Source: CAZGBT01 sp964524025 (GTDB lineage Archaea; Aenigmatarchaeota; Aenigmatarchaeia; CG10238-14; EX4484-224). From it: 60,884 nucleotides of DNA. Shown here in pieces: positions 49,694 to 58,270 of the stretch (positions are counted from its first letter, which is position 1; the number at the start of each line of letters is the position of its first letter). Location of the stretch: NCBI GenBank assembly GCA_964524025.1, contig CAZGBT010000004.1, positions 1 to 60,884 on the forward strand. The letters run 5' to 3'. Made by a program: the position numbers and the translations under genes. The notes under the pieces were generated by a model. The model did not search any database. It was not told the DNA's origin and saw only the letters and a program-made list of their open reading frames with translations.

Positions 49694-52600
49694 ATGCTAA
49701 GACTACTTGGCAATGATTACATTTTTTTTCCATATAAATTCTTGATAATAAATCCGATAGATCCTAATCATAAAATTCGAACGCTTGTATATTATTATAA
49801 TCGTCATGCAATAGCTCGAATTTTTGCGGATCGTTATAATCTTGCATTAAAGCGCAATCTTCCTGAAAGCGAAGCAGAAAGGTTTGCGATTGGAGAAATA
49901 GCAAGGTTATATAAAATTGACTTAGATAAAGCTGAAGAATGGGTGAGAGATGCTTACGATACTGTACTCGATGAATGGCGAGCTAAGGTTCGACATACAA
50001 TAAGACTAGCTAAGTGGAAAGGAGAAAGGATAACCGAACCGTTAACTATATCAATTTATGATCCATTAGCTCGTGATTTCTTAGGCGAGCTTTTGGATTT
50101 AGCCAAAAAAGAAGGTGTTATAATTCCTATCTACCTCCAACTCGCCGTTCAAAGAAGGGGAAGAAACGAAAAAGGAGAAGAAAAATGGGAAACAAGCCTA
50201 GAACATGTAAAACTAGGAAGTGAGGAATTCGAAAGAATTTGCACACTCGACGAATACTTTGATTTAACTAACATTCGAGCTATAGAAAATCCGATTATAG
50301 TTGCAGAAGAAGTAGCTGAAAAGATCGACGAGCTCTGCTTGGTATTTGATGAAAAAAATGCCTGGGACTACCTTGAAAAACTTCATGATTATTATGGAAA
50401 ACCTATAGAAGCAACCCCTCGAGAAGAAAGATGGATACTTGAAGGATTTTGGAATTTAAAAAGTACATGGTGGTTTAGATTTCCGGATGGAAGAACTCTT
50501 AAAAGCCCAAAAGAAATTGCTGACAAAATTAAGGAAATCGAAAGACAAAACCCTACTGTTTATGATTTACTCGAGAGATATGCAACTCAACTGGACAAAA
50601 GCTTCCAAGGCTCTTGGCCTAGAGTAAAAACAAGAAAACGGTACAACAATTACAACCTACCTTGCGGATATGAGATATATGCAAACGGTAAGCTTGTCGG
50701 AGTTGTAACGAAAAGTGGAGACGTTATAGTAATAGAAGGTAAAGATGAATTTGGGACTAGCTATAAAGATATATTCAACCTTATAATCGAAGAACTGTTT
50801 AGAATAACTGGAAATGGAAATTTAGCAACTGACGGGGGTTGTATCGAAATAGCAAGCGTAGATTTTCAAGAAGCTGTAAAATCACATCTCCAAGAATCAG
50901 CTAAAAGATACGAACAACTTTGCCGGCTAGCTAAAGATGCTATCGAAAAGCGAGACATGATTAAAGTGAAGTTAGCATATGACTACCTAAAGAATCTCAG
51001 AAGTGATTTATACGAACTTTCACGCGATATCCCTATTTCTCAATTTCTTTTAGAGGAAAGAAAAGAGCTAAGGAATCGAGTCGAGCAATTATTAAGAGAA
51101 ATCGAGATATATGGCGAGTTTAAGGAAAAAGACTTAGGGAAAGTTCTTAAGGCTATTGGCTCGATATTAACGTTACTAGCAGCTGCTGCTACAGGTTATT
51201 ACGTTATATCTCATATTAAACCTTCCAAAGAGAAACCATCAAAAGAAAAACCAGAAAAACCACCACCAGAAGAGCGGCCACCACCAGAGCAACCGCCTCA
51301 AGGACCAACTCCGCATTACGAAGAATTACAAAAACGTTTGCAAACGCTTGGCTATACAAACGATCAAATAAATATTACAATAAGCGATATTCAGCAATTA
51401 AATAACGCAACTGCAGAATGGCTATTCGTTAATGGTTTGCTTAATCTTACAGATCCAGAATTACGAGCTTTGGTCGATAGAAAGTTGCTAAGAGATGAAA
51501 GCATAGTTTATGGAAATTGGGATAGAAGCGGTGAAAATAATTTTTCAGAAATGTTAAAGAATCCGCATTGGGTTTTAGATCCAACCAATTCGTTATGGCT
51601 ATTAAACGCAAGTAGCATAGCTTATTTGGATAAAGCTATTTTATACCTTGACGATTCGCATTGGAGTGGAGTTGATATAAGAGACATTTATACATCTCAA
51701 GCCATACGAAATTTGCTAATGCTAATCGATAGAAACGGGACTTCTCTTGGTATAATTGCTAAAAACGGAACTGTCCTCTTCTCGCCCCGTGAATGTCATG
51801 TAGGTTTTATGATTGCCAGCTATCCATACACATCTCAACTTGTTACTAACAAAACTTTACAATTCCTTCTATTTCCAGCAGTTAAGCAAATAGATGCATG
51901 TTGTTACACTCTTAGAGTTCCTGTTGTATTTCAAGCTGCAGAAGACGATAGCCCGGAAGAATTAAGAAAAAGCGAAAAATATGCATGGAGAGAAGGAATA
52001 GATCCTGCAATAAAGCATGTTTTAGGCTGGATAAAAAATGGAGATATAGATCTTTCGCTTCTTAAGAACTACACGCCTGTCGAACAAGCCCAAGTTCTAT
52101 TTCCCAAATCACTCTGTGTTTATGATATGGAAAAAATGGAAAGAGATCCCTACAGCCATCCACGTCTTCGAATACTTTTAGCTAATGTTCAGCCATCTGA
52201 AAAATATAATGGTAAAACTCCATGGGAACATTGGCATGATGTTGCAAAAGAAGGCTTTGCTGATCCAGAGTTTAGAGAAAAATGTTTTGAAGAAGCTAAG
52301 TGGTGGAATACGCTCCATAACTGGCCAATCCTAGAGCAATCGTTTCTTGAGGTATTTGATAATGTAACAGCGCAAGATCCTTTTTGTGTGTTTTTGATGG
52401 GATTCCCATATGCGGTTGGTGTAGACGAGCAAGAAGTTGACGGCTTTATATCCATACCAGCAAGTTTTGGAAGACCAGCGTGGGTAGTAACTGTTCCCTA
52501 CCATGAAGGAGGAGCTGCACATGGCTTCTTTGCTGTAAAAAGCTTAGCACTACCTCCTAGCGGAAATAACATGGGGTATTATTACCAAGGTTGGAATGGG

Positions 52601-52834
52601 ACAGCTTGGGAGGAAGAATTTAAAGATACACTATACCAAGAGAAACACCCCATAACGCCACCTCCAGCATACGGAGATCTCACAGTAAGGCCTGGAGAAT
52701 ACGAGAATGTAGGTACCAGTATAGGTAAAGCCTTGATTTCTCTGAGTTATATCTCGCAATTATTACCAACTAAATATCCTACTATCTTAAAAATCTTTGT
52801 TAGTCCTATGTCTTACCGCTTAAAAGAGATATAA
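49694..52834 (+). CDS. Large single-span protein of unknown family
   Basis: 1046 residues. Residues 1-495 are soluble, charged and helix-rich with no signal peptide. One membrane span (VLKAIGSILTLLAAAATGYYVI, about 498-520) is followed by a Lys/Pro-rich linker (EKPEKPPPEERPPPEQPP) and an extracellular half of about 490 residues with many N-x-S/T sites, several cysteines (including RECHVGF, DACCYTL, DPFCVF) and VPYHEGGAAHGFF. The Cys/His pattern could suit a papain- or transglutaminase-like fold, but order and spacing are not diagnostic. About half the arginine codons are CGN, unlike neighbours using AGA/AGG. Probably acquired. Function unknown. Confidence 0.6.
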   Translation: MLRLLGNDYIFFPYKFLIINPIDPNHKIRTLVYYYNRHAIARIFADRYNLALKRNLPESEAERFAIGEIARLYKIDLDKAEEWVRDAYDTVLDEWRAKVRHTIRLAKWKGERITEPLTISIYDPLARDFLGELLDLAKKEGVIIPIYLQLAVQRRGRNEKGEEKWETSLEHVKLGSEEFERICTLDEYFDLTNIRAIENPIIVAEEVAEKIDELCLVFDEKNAWDYLEKLHDYYGKPIEATPREERWILEGFWNLKSTWWFRFPDGRTLKSPKEIADKIKEIERQNPTVYDLLERYATQLDKSFQGSWPRVKTRKRYNNYNLPCGYEIYANGKLVGVVTKSGDVIVIEGKDEFGTSYKDIFNLIIEELFRITGNGNLATDGGCIEIASVDFQEAVKSHLQESAKRYEQLCRLAKDAIEKRDMIKVKLAYDYLKNLRSDLYELSRDIPISQFLLEERKELRNRVEQLLREIEIYGEFKEKDLGKVLKAIGSILTLLAAAATGYYVISHIKPSKEKPSKEKPEKPPPEERPPPEQPPQGPTPHYEELQKRLQTLGYTNDQINITISDIQQLNNATAEWLFVNGLLNLTDPELRALVDRKLLRDESIVYGNWDRSGENNFSEMLKNPHWVLDPTNSLWLLNASSIAYLDKAILYLDDSHWSGVDIRDIYTSQAIRNLLMLIDRNGTSLGIIAKNGTVLFSPRECHVGFMIASYPYTSQLVTNKTLQFLLFPAVKQIDACCYTLRVPVVFQAAEDDSPEELRKSEKYAWREGIDPAIKHVLGWIKNGDIDLSLLKNYTPVEQAQVLFPKSLCVYDMEKMERDPYSHPRLRILLANVQPSEKYNGKTPWEHWHDVAKEGFADPEFREKCFEEAKWWNTLHNWPILEQSFLEVFDNVTAQDPFCVFLMGFPYAVGVDEQEVDGFISIPASFGRPAWVVTVPYHEGGAAHGFFAVKSLALPPSGNNMGYYYQGWNGTAWEEEFKDTLYQEKHPITPPPAYGDLTVRPGEYENVGTSIGKALISLSYISQLLPTKYPTILKIFVSPMSYRLKEI

Positions 52835-52838
52835 CTTT

Positions 52839-54671
52839 TCAAGAAAAAAGAAAAGAAAGAGGAGAAATAAGGTAATCGAAAAGTTTGGAGAAAAGGAAAA
52901 CTAAATTCTTTTCTTTAACTTTCGTTCTTACTGTCTCAACCCACATATATTTCCCATAAACTTCCTGGCAAATAAACGATTTTTCGTCTATCTCAATAAC
53001 TTCACCAACGTTAAAAGAATTGCATTCTTTCCATTCAGTTGGACTACCGCTTATACAAATCCAAGCCGGGTTGCAATCGCAAACAGTACCAACAGGAACG
53101 CAATCGTCACCTTTTTCTTTCTCTACGATACCAGCCTCTATGCAGTTACATCCAGGGCCATTTGGTGGAGATGCTCTTTCGCAACATCCGCTTACACAAT
53201 TGTCATTAGTTTGACAGGGACCACAGAGACATTCATAGTTTATACACTCAGCCGTTACATTCGCATATCCTTGATCAGTACAAACTCCACAATCTGAACT
53301 TTCACAACAAACTTTTGAATCTGTCTCTCCGATATAATCATAATCACCTTGACAACAAACAGCCTTCTTAACCGTTGGGTTCCAGGTGCAGTGCTGACAT
53401 TGAGTACATAGCGACTCTGACATTCCTGAGCAGCTCCTTTCTTCACATTCGTATTTCATGCAATCACCCGTGTTTGGATCGATCTCCGTACAAGTCCAGA
53501 AACAACACTTATCAGCGCTGCATGATGAATAGCTGTTATATTGATCACAATAATTGCTTGGTATGCTTCCTGTGCAAGTGCCTCCTTCAGTCCAATTAAC
53601 TCCCCAATTATCATCTATTCCATCGTCCCCGCAGCAATATCCATTACTTCCAAACTCATAATTTCCTTCTCTCCAGTCAAAACCACATCCTTCGCATGCA
53701 TCTTTATTTTCATCATAATAACAATCTGGATCGATTTCGTCTACAAAACCGTCGCAATCGTTATCATAACCATCGCAGCAAAGACTTCCAGTCTCGCTTG
53801 ATAAAGGAGTTCCCCATTTCCATGAAGAACCATCGTAATAACATTTAGCATTAGAAGGAGCTTCGTCTTCATTAGTTATTAAATCAACAAATCTTTTGCA
53901 TTCATTATTAGCATTGCAAGTAGCGGATTGGCAGTCACAACAATCGCTACCTGAACAGCTAGCTGTACATGACCAACTTTTCACTTCGCATTCTCGCCAA
54001 TAATAGTCTCCTTCATTAAAACTATCATAATCGTCGCAATCAATTACATGTAACTTACAATCATTATAGCATTTTTTGCAAGTATCTTCCCCCCAGTCGT
54101 AATCCTTCCATGTAAGTGGGTCCTTTTCGTCGCATTCCGCATCAGCCCAACAAGCATATTCGCATTGATGGTCTCCATCTTTCGTACACCAGGCAGACTC
54201 GCAATCGTCGCTGGTGGACACGTAAAGGGAAGATGTATCCCCACAAATTTTCACCTCTCTTCCATTATCACATTTAACGCACTTATTTTCACTGTCATCC
54301 CACTCACAGAAAACGAAGGGGCAGTAACAACCCCAATTCCAGCAATCCTTCCAAATTTCCATCCAAACAAATACATCTCTAGTATCGAAACCTACATCCG
54401 GACACTTGTTATACTTACAATAAGAGCCCTCACAATCACCAGCAAGATAATCACATTCTGGAGGAGCATTACCTGTGGAAATTCCACAGGCAGCCTTTGC
54501 CGACCAACTGACTGTACTCGTTCCCAATAACCAACATCCGCAAGAAGGACCATATTGATCCTCCTTTAATTCCTTACATCTACACTTACATGCGGCTAAC
54601 GACACAGAAAAGGAGAATAAACAATAAGCCAAAAAAATGAGAAAAAATAGAAAAACAGAAGTTTTTTCCAT
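52839..54671 (-). CDS. Secreted, extremely cysteine-rich protein with MopE-like motif
   Basis: 610 residues. Signal peptide VFLFFLIFLAYCLFSFSVSLA. Roughly one residue in seven is cysteine, in CxC, CC and CxxC groups throughout. The motif LCCDGYDNDCDGFVDEIDPDC near residue 298 matches MopE-type metal-binding repeats, and acidic NxDxD-like loops recur. Probably disulfide-stabilised or metal-binding at the surface. The C-terminus is hydrophobic (LFDYLISPLSFLFS), like the neighbour at 47496. It lies 4 bp from the convergent 1046-residue gene. Confidence 0.7.
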   Translation of the reverse strand: MEKTSVFLFFLIFLAYCLFSFSVSLAACKCRCKELKEDQYGPSCGCWLLGTSTVSWSAKAACGISTGNAPPECDYLAGDCEGSYCKYNKCPDVGFDTRDVFVWMEIWKDCWNWGCYCPFVFCEWDDSENKCVKCDNGREVKICGDTSSLYVSTSDDCESAWCTKDGDHQCEYACWADAECDEKDPLTWKDYDWGEDTCKKCYNDCKLHVIDCDDYDSFNEGDYYWRECEVKSWSCTASCSGSDCCDCQSATCNANNECKRFVDLITNEDEAPSNAKCYYDGSSWKWGTPLSSETGSLCCDGYDNDCDGFVDEIDPDCYYDENKDACEGCGFDWREGNYEFGSNGYCCGDDGIDDNWGVNWTEGGTCTGSIPSNYCDQYNSYSSCSADKCCFWTCTEIDPNTGDCMKYECEERSCSGMSESLCTQCQHCTWNPTVKKAVCCQGDYDYIGETDSKVCCESSDCGVCTDQGYANVTAECINYECLCGPCQTNDNCVSGCCERASPPNGPGCNCIEAGIVEKEKGDDCVPVGTVCDCNPAWICISGSPTEWKECNSFNVGEVIEIDEKSFICQEVYGKYMWVETVRTKVKEKNLVFLFSKLFDYLISPLSFLFS

Positions 54672-54719
54672 AATTTTTATTAAAATTACTTAAAATTTAA
54701 TTAAAAGTTTTCAATTTGT

Positions 54720-55670
54720 TCAATAATGTTCAGACTTTATGAATATTCTTGTAATTTTATTTCCAGAAACCATGGCCCCTATCACCCTATTTCCGAGTAA
54801 GTAGACTAAAGTGTTATTACCTTTCCATCCAAGCAATTTTAAATTATCCTTGAGTGGTGGGAAGACAAAAAATTTTATTGAACTACAAGCTTCCTCAATT
54901 GGAATTTGATAATCGATCATTTTTTCTTTAAAATGAAAATTAAAAATAATCTCTGTTCCATTGCACAATGCCGTTGCGTTCCTATCTTTCTCGTTAATAG
55001 ATAGTACCTCACAGCCAAGCATGTCTATCGATTTTCTCATCCTTTCTTCTATTGATAATTGTTCGTCCAGGTTAAGCGGAGGTTGAAGTGAAATTGTTAT
55101 GTCACTAAACAAGAAAAACATGTTGCCATGGCAAGTCAATGTTATGAAAAGGCGCTTGTAGCCTGTTGTTTCAGCAGTTAGATTAGTAATTTCACAACCA
55201 TCTACCAAAAGAATCTTATTCAAATCTCTTAAAATAAATTCTTCCATATCTTCTTCTCCTTTTTTTTCCAAACTCCAACCTTTTCTATTAAAGTTAAATT
55301 TCTTAATTACGTACCTATTCCCAGAAAGACAATAGAAGTAAATCATAGAATTCTCATAATTATATAATTGACAATCTTTTAACTCGTTCCAATAATTTGT
55401 CGCCTTTAACCAGCTCCACCCATTCAGATCAAATCTTAATGTGCCATTAACGTACTCACAATAAAATGGTCTTCCATTGCATATCAAATAAACATGAAAA
55501 ACCCCATCTTTTTTGCTTATTCTCTCCAACTCGCAAAATTCGTATTTTTTCCTTAATTCTGAAATGACCTTTGAAGCTACCTTTTTCTTTTCATACCAAG
55601 GTAGTAAAAAACCATAAGTTATTATACCTAAAAATAAGACTAGAATCAAGAGAATACAGAATTTTCTCAT
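54720..55670 (-). CDS. Membrane-anchored extracellular protein, unknown family
   Basis: 316 residues. N-terminal anchor CILLILVLFLGIITYGFLL, then an extracellular region with evenly spaced cysteines (CELERI, LICNGRPFYCEY, DCQLYN, YFYCLSG, DGCEITN, LTCHGN, GCEVLS, ALCNGT) in what look like two or three repeats of a C-x(~20)-C-N/H-G unit. N-x-T sites are present. No family recognised. Direct repeats flank its TATA box. Confidence 0.6.
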   Translation of the reverse strand: MRKFCILLILVLFLGIITYGFLLPWYEKKKVASKVISELRKKYEFCELERISKKDGVFHVYLICNGRPFYCEYVNGTLRFDLNGWSWLKATNYWNELKDCQLYNYENSMIYFYCLSGNRYVIKKFNFNRKGWSLEKKGEEDMEEFILRDLNKILLVDGCEITNLTAETTGYKRLFITLTCHGNMFFLFSDITISLQPPLNLDEQLSIEERMRKSIDMLGCEVLSINEKDRNATALCNGTEIIFNFHFKEKMIDYQIPIEEACSSIKFFVFPPLKDNLKLLGWKGNNTLVYLLGNRVIGAMVSGNKITRIFIKSEHY

Positions 55671-55679
55671 AGATAAAAT

Positions 55680-55719
55680 TTAACCTTGGTTTAATAAATT
55701 ATCTTAAATTAACCTTGGT
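55680..55719. promoter_or_regulatory. Direct repeats TTAACCTTGGT flanking a TATA box
   Basis: Exact 11-bp repeats at 55680-55690 and 55709-55719, with the probable minus-strand TATA (AATTTATT, 55693-55700) between them, about 25 bp upstream of the start at 55670. Candidate repressor-binding sites. From 55720 to 55941 I see no gene. Confidence 0.45.
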
Positions 55720-55941
55720 ACTTATAGATTTCGCTGTTGTTTCTTTTCATTTTTTAAAAATTCCATTAAAAGAGTTGAATAGGTCGAAATTGAGCTAACC
55801 GTCTAGCATAGCAGTTTGACGAGAGTTTCATAAAAGTAAAGACAAAATAAAAATAAAATAATAATTTCCGTAATTTTGAAATTGTCACTTTAAAGATTCT
55901 TAATATTAACTTCCACGCTTTATTTTGAATTTCGAAAAATC

Positions 55942-56259
55942 TTAAAGTTCTATTCCATGCTTCAAAGCTTCTCTTACTATGCTAATTTGCTTCTTCTTTT
56001 CTTCAAATTCTTTTGGAGTATAGCATAGAGCATCTAGCTTTTGCTTTCCTTCCCAAAAGTCATAAAGCATTGCAGTTCTTTCTGTAAAAAACATCCCTTC
56101 AAAATCTGGAGAAACTATTATAAAATCATAATCGCTTTCCTTCAAATAATCTCCAGTTGCTCTAGAACCGAAAAGTATTATCTTTTCTATCCTAAATTTT
56201 TTCCTTAATTTCTTAACAAACCTCAAAACTATTCTATCTTTAATCTTTTTTCTACCCAT
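55942..56259 (-). CDS. MNT-type nucleotidyltransferase (antitoxin)
   Basis: 105 residues. IILFGSRATGDYLKESDYDFIIVS carries the G-S-x-x-x-G ... D-x-D catalytic motif of minimal nucleotidyltransferases. In known HEPN-MNT pairs the MNT protein neutralises the HEPN RNase, in some cases by adding AMP to it. Overlaps the 3' end of the HEPN gene by 31 nt. Intact, unlike the pair at 37384-38100. Confidence 0.85.
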   Translation of the reverse strand: MGRKKIKDRIVLRFVKKLRKKFRIEKIILFGSRATGDYLKESDYDFIIVSPDFEGMFFTERTAMLYDFWEGKQKLDALCYTPKEFEEKKKQISIVREALKHGIEL

Positions 56260-56618
56260 TTTACTACTTTTTCAGCATTCTTAATACATTTTAATGCTTT
56301 TTCCTTCGTATAAAGTTCTGCTGGCACACCATAAGCAGCATTCGGATATCTTGTTAAGATGTATTCAGGACTCATTTCTTTTAAAATTGGCATAAGATTC
56401 TTTTTTACTTTTAATGCTTTTCCAAGCTCAATTAAGGAATGTGTTTTTGGCGGCAATTCTTTTTTTAAGTGAATGTGCAAAGCTTTCAAAGCTTTTTCGA
56501 TCGATTGATGAGCAAAAAACGCTGAAGCATAATAATCTTTTGATTTAAAGCAATTTCGAGCAGTTTTTAAATCTGCTTTTGATTGCCTAAACCAATTTAT
56601 AACCTCTTTTCTCATCAT
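56229..56618 (-). CDS. HEPN-domain toxin
   Basis: 129 residues. Typical start RKEVINWFRQSKADLKTARNCF and YYASAFFAHQSIEKALKAL, then KTHSLIELGKAL. Two adjacent ATGs (56618, 56615) are possible starts. The HEPN R-x4-6-H RNase motif is not obvious here (YILTRYPNAAYG is the nearest), so it may belong to the less active substrate-binding branch. Partner of the MNT gene that follows. Confidence 0.82.
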   Translation of the reverse strand: MMRKEVINWFRQSKADLKTARNCFKSKDYYASAFFAHQSIEKALKALHIHLKKELPPKTHSLIELGKALKVKKNLMPILKEMSPEYILTRYPNAAYGVPAELYTKEKALKCIKNAEKVVKWVEKRLKIE

Positions 56619-56702
56619 AAATCCCCATTCTAATTAGCTCATAATTTTCATACTTGTGCATATTATATTTTGAGATAGACTATTAAACTTTGATTTTCCT
56701 TT

Positions 56703-56737
56703 AACGAAATTTCGGCAACTTTCCGTATGATTTCGTT
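56703..56737. promoter_or_regulatory. Nested inverted repeat upstream of the HEPN-MNT pair
   Basis: AACGAAAT (56703-56710) pairs with ATTTCGTT (56730-56737), with CGG/CCG pairing inside. About 85 bp upstream of the HEPN start. Could be an operator or a small hairpin RNA. Confidence 0.35.
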
Positions 56738-56813
56738 TTCTTAGTACAAAAAGGAGTAAATCCTTAAACTTTTTTTGATTCATACCTCAAATAAGGTAAT
56801 AGCAATCTATAAT

Positions 56814-57018
56814 TAGAAAACAACAATCTAGATAGATATCGAAACAAAAAATGCTTAAGGAAATGAAGATACGTCCAAGAGAATCCTATTGTTCTGTAGT
56901 TAAAAGATTAATCCAACTTAAAATAAATGAAAAGCTTTTATTCCCAGAAACCATCCTAAAGATTAAAAGAGCTCTGAAGGAAATAGAAAAGGAAAAGTAT
57001 ATTCTACTTCCCAAGTAA
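56814..57018 (+). pseudogene. Degraded copy of the antitoxin at 57933
   Basis: Codon-by-codon alignment to 57933-58130 shows the start ATG changed to TAG (56814) and codon 6 CAA changed to TAG, with a 1-nt shift before ATG 56851. The rest reads MLKEMKIRPRESYCSVVKRLIQLKI, matching MLDELKIHPRESYSSVIERLIQLKI. Substitutions rather than homopolymer indels show real decay. Confidence 0.75.
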
Positions 57019-57146
57019 AGAAGATCCTGGGAATTGAATGAGTTTTCAAGTAGATGGAGAGAAACCGCTTTGAGATCGCTTAAAAGCCTATTAGTATTTC
57101 ATCTGGTTATTCAAGAAATTTAAGTTACAAAAGCCAATATGGTAAT

Positions 57147-57425
57147 ATGGGAAGTCTAAAAATAGTAATAGAAGATGGATTGTTAAAGAGGTTTAGGAAA
57201 AAAGCTATGGAAAAATTTGGATACAGAAAAGGTGCTTTAAGCATTGCTGCAAGAGAAGCTATTAAAAACTGGTTGAAAGAAAAGTCTGAAAAGAATGAAT
57301 TTAAGAAAAGTTTTTTGAAGATAATGGAGGAAGTAAGTGGGATTTGGACTGGAGAGGAGGGCTACAAGTGTGTGAGGAAGATAAGAAAAGAAAGCGAAAA
57401 GAGGTTGAAAAGACTAGGAATATGA
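57147..57425 (+). CDS. VapB-like antitoxin
   Basis: 92 residues. N-terminal strand LKIVIEDGLLKRFRKKAMEKFGYRKGALSIAAREAI is a ribbon-helix-helix/AbrB-like DNA-binding start, followed by a C-terminal toxin-binding tail ending VRKIRKESEKRLKRLGI. A TATA-like AAATTTAAG is 27 bp upstream. Stop overlaps the VapC start (ATGA). Confidence 0.75.
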   Translation: MGSLKIVIEDGLLKRFRKKAMEKFGYRKGALSIAAREAIKNWLKEKSEKNEFKKSFLKIMEEVSGIWTGEEGYKCVRKIRKESEKRLKRLGI

Positions 57426-57790
57426 AAGTTGTTATAGACACAGATATAGTTATTGATGTTTTAAGAGGTTTTGAACCAACAAAAGAAATGATTAAGAAAC
57501 TTTTAGAAAAAAACGAACTTATAATTTCTGGAATTACTGAAGCAGAAATATTTGCTGGAAAAGACATGGAAGTTGAAGAAAAAAAGAAAAAAATAGTTAA
57601 ATTCCTTTCGAGGTTTAAAAAGATAAATCCAGACAATAAAATACTTCAGGTAGCCGGGGAGTTTAGAAGAAGATATAAAGTTTCGCTTTTGGATTGTATA
57701 ATAGCTGCGACTGCATACGTGCACAATGCTGGATTATTCACTAGGAACAAAAAAGATTTTGAAAAAATAAAAGAGATTAGATTGGTTTGA
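57422..57790 (+). CDS. VapC-like PIN-domain toxin
   Basis: 122 residues from ATG 57422, overlapping the antitoxin stop. The acidic PIN residues are in place: VVIDTDIVIDVL, ITEAEIFAG, LLDCIIAATA and LFTRNKKDF. Predicted RNase of a VapBC module. Intact, with no frameshift. Confidence 0.82.
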   Translation: MKVVIDTDIVIDVLRGFEPTKEMIKKLLEKNELIISGITEAEIFAGKDMEVEEKKKKIVKFLSRFKKINPDNKILQVAGEFRRRYKVSLLDCIIAATAYVHNAGLFTRNKKDFEKIKEIRLV

Positions 57791-57839
57791 AAAAGTTATT
57801 TTGCTTCAAAGTGAAGAATAGTTAATATCTAAAACTAGC

Positions 57840-57858
57840 TGGTTTCTAGAAATTCTTG
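57840..57858. repeat. 19-bp repeat, copy 2
   Basis: TGGTTTCTAGAAATTCTTG, identical to 40036-40054. This copy is 74 bp upstream of the antitoxin at 57933. Confidence 0.8.
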
Positions 57859-57932
57859 TTAAACGCTTCCTATCCATGATCGATATTAACCTTAGTTTTC
57901 TGAGTATATAGTTTTATTAACAAATTATAACT

Positions 57933-58130
57933 ATGAAAACTACGATCCAAATTAGTCTCAAAACAAAAAGAATGCTCGATGAACTAAAAATACACCCAAG
58001 AGAATCTTATTCATCTGTAATTGAAAGGCTAATTCAACTTAAAATAGACGAAGATCCCTTATCTAAAGAAACTATTAGAAAGATTGAAAGGGCATTGAAG
58101 GATGTTAAAGAAGGTAGAGTGTTCAATTAA
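57933..58130 (+). CDS. Orphan antitoxin-like protein (VapB/RelB type)
   Basis: 65 residues: MKTTIQISLKTKRMLDELKI is a ribbon-helix-helix start, ERLIQLKIDEDPLSKETI the second helix. TATA GTATATAG at 57904-57911 is 25 bp upstream. No toxin gene follows within 140 bp; the next gene is a transporter ATPase. A decayed copy lies at 56814-57018, and the downstream flanks of both also look related (GAAAC-GCTTT, then TATTCAAG). Confidence 0.7.
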   Translation: MKTTIQISLKTKRMLDELKIHPRESYSSVIERLIQLKIDEDPLSKETIRKIERALKDVKEGRVFN

Positions 58131-58270
58131 AATGGAAACTGCTTTAAGATTTAACATAATCTTATTTTCAAACTCATAACTCTTTCTAGTGGGCTATTCA
58201 AGACTTAATAAATATTTGCTGATTGTAGAACCGAAAATAAGAAAATTCAGCAAGCTAATATTTCTGTGAA

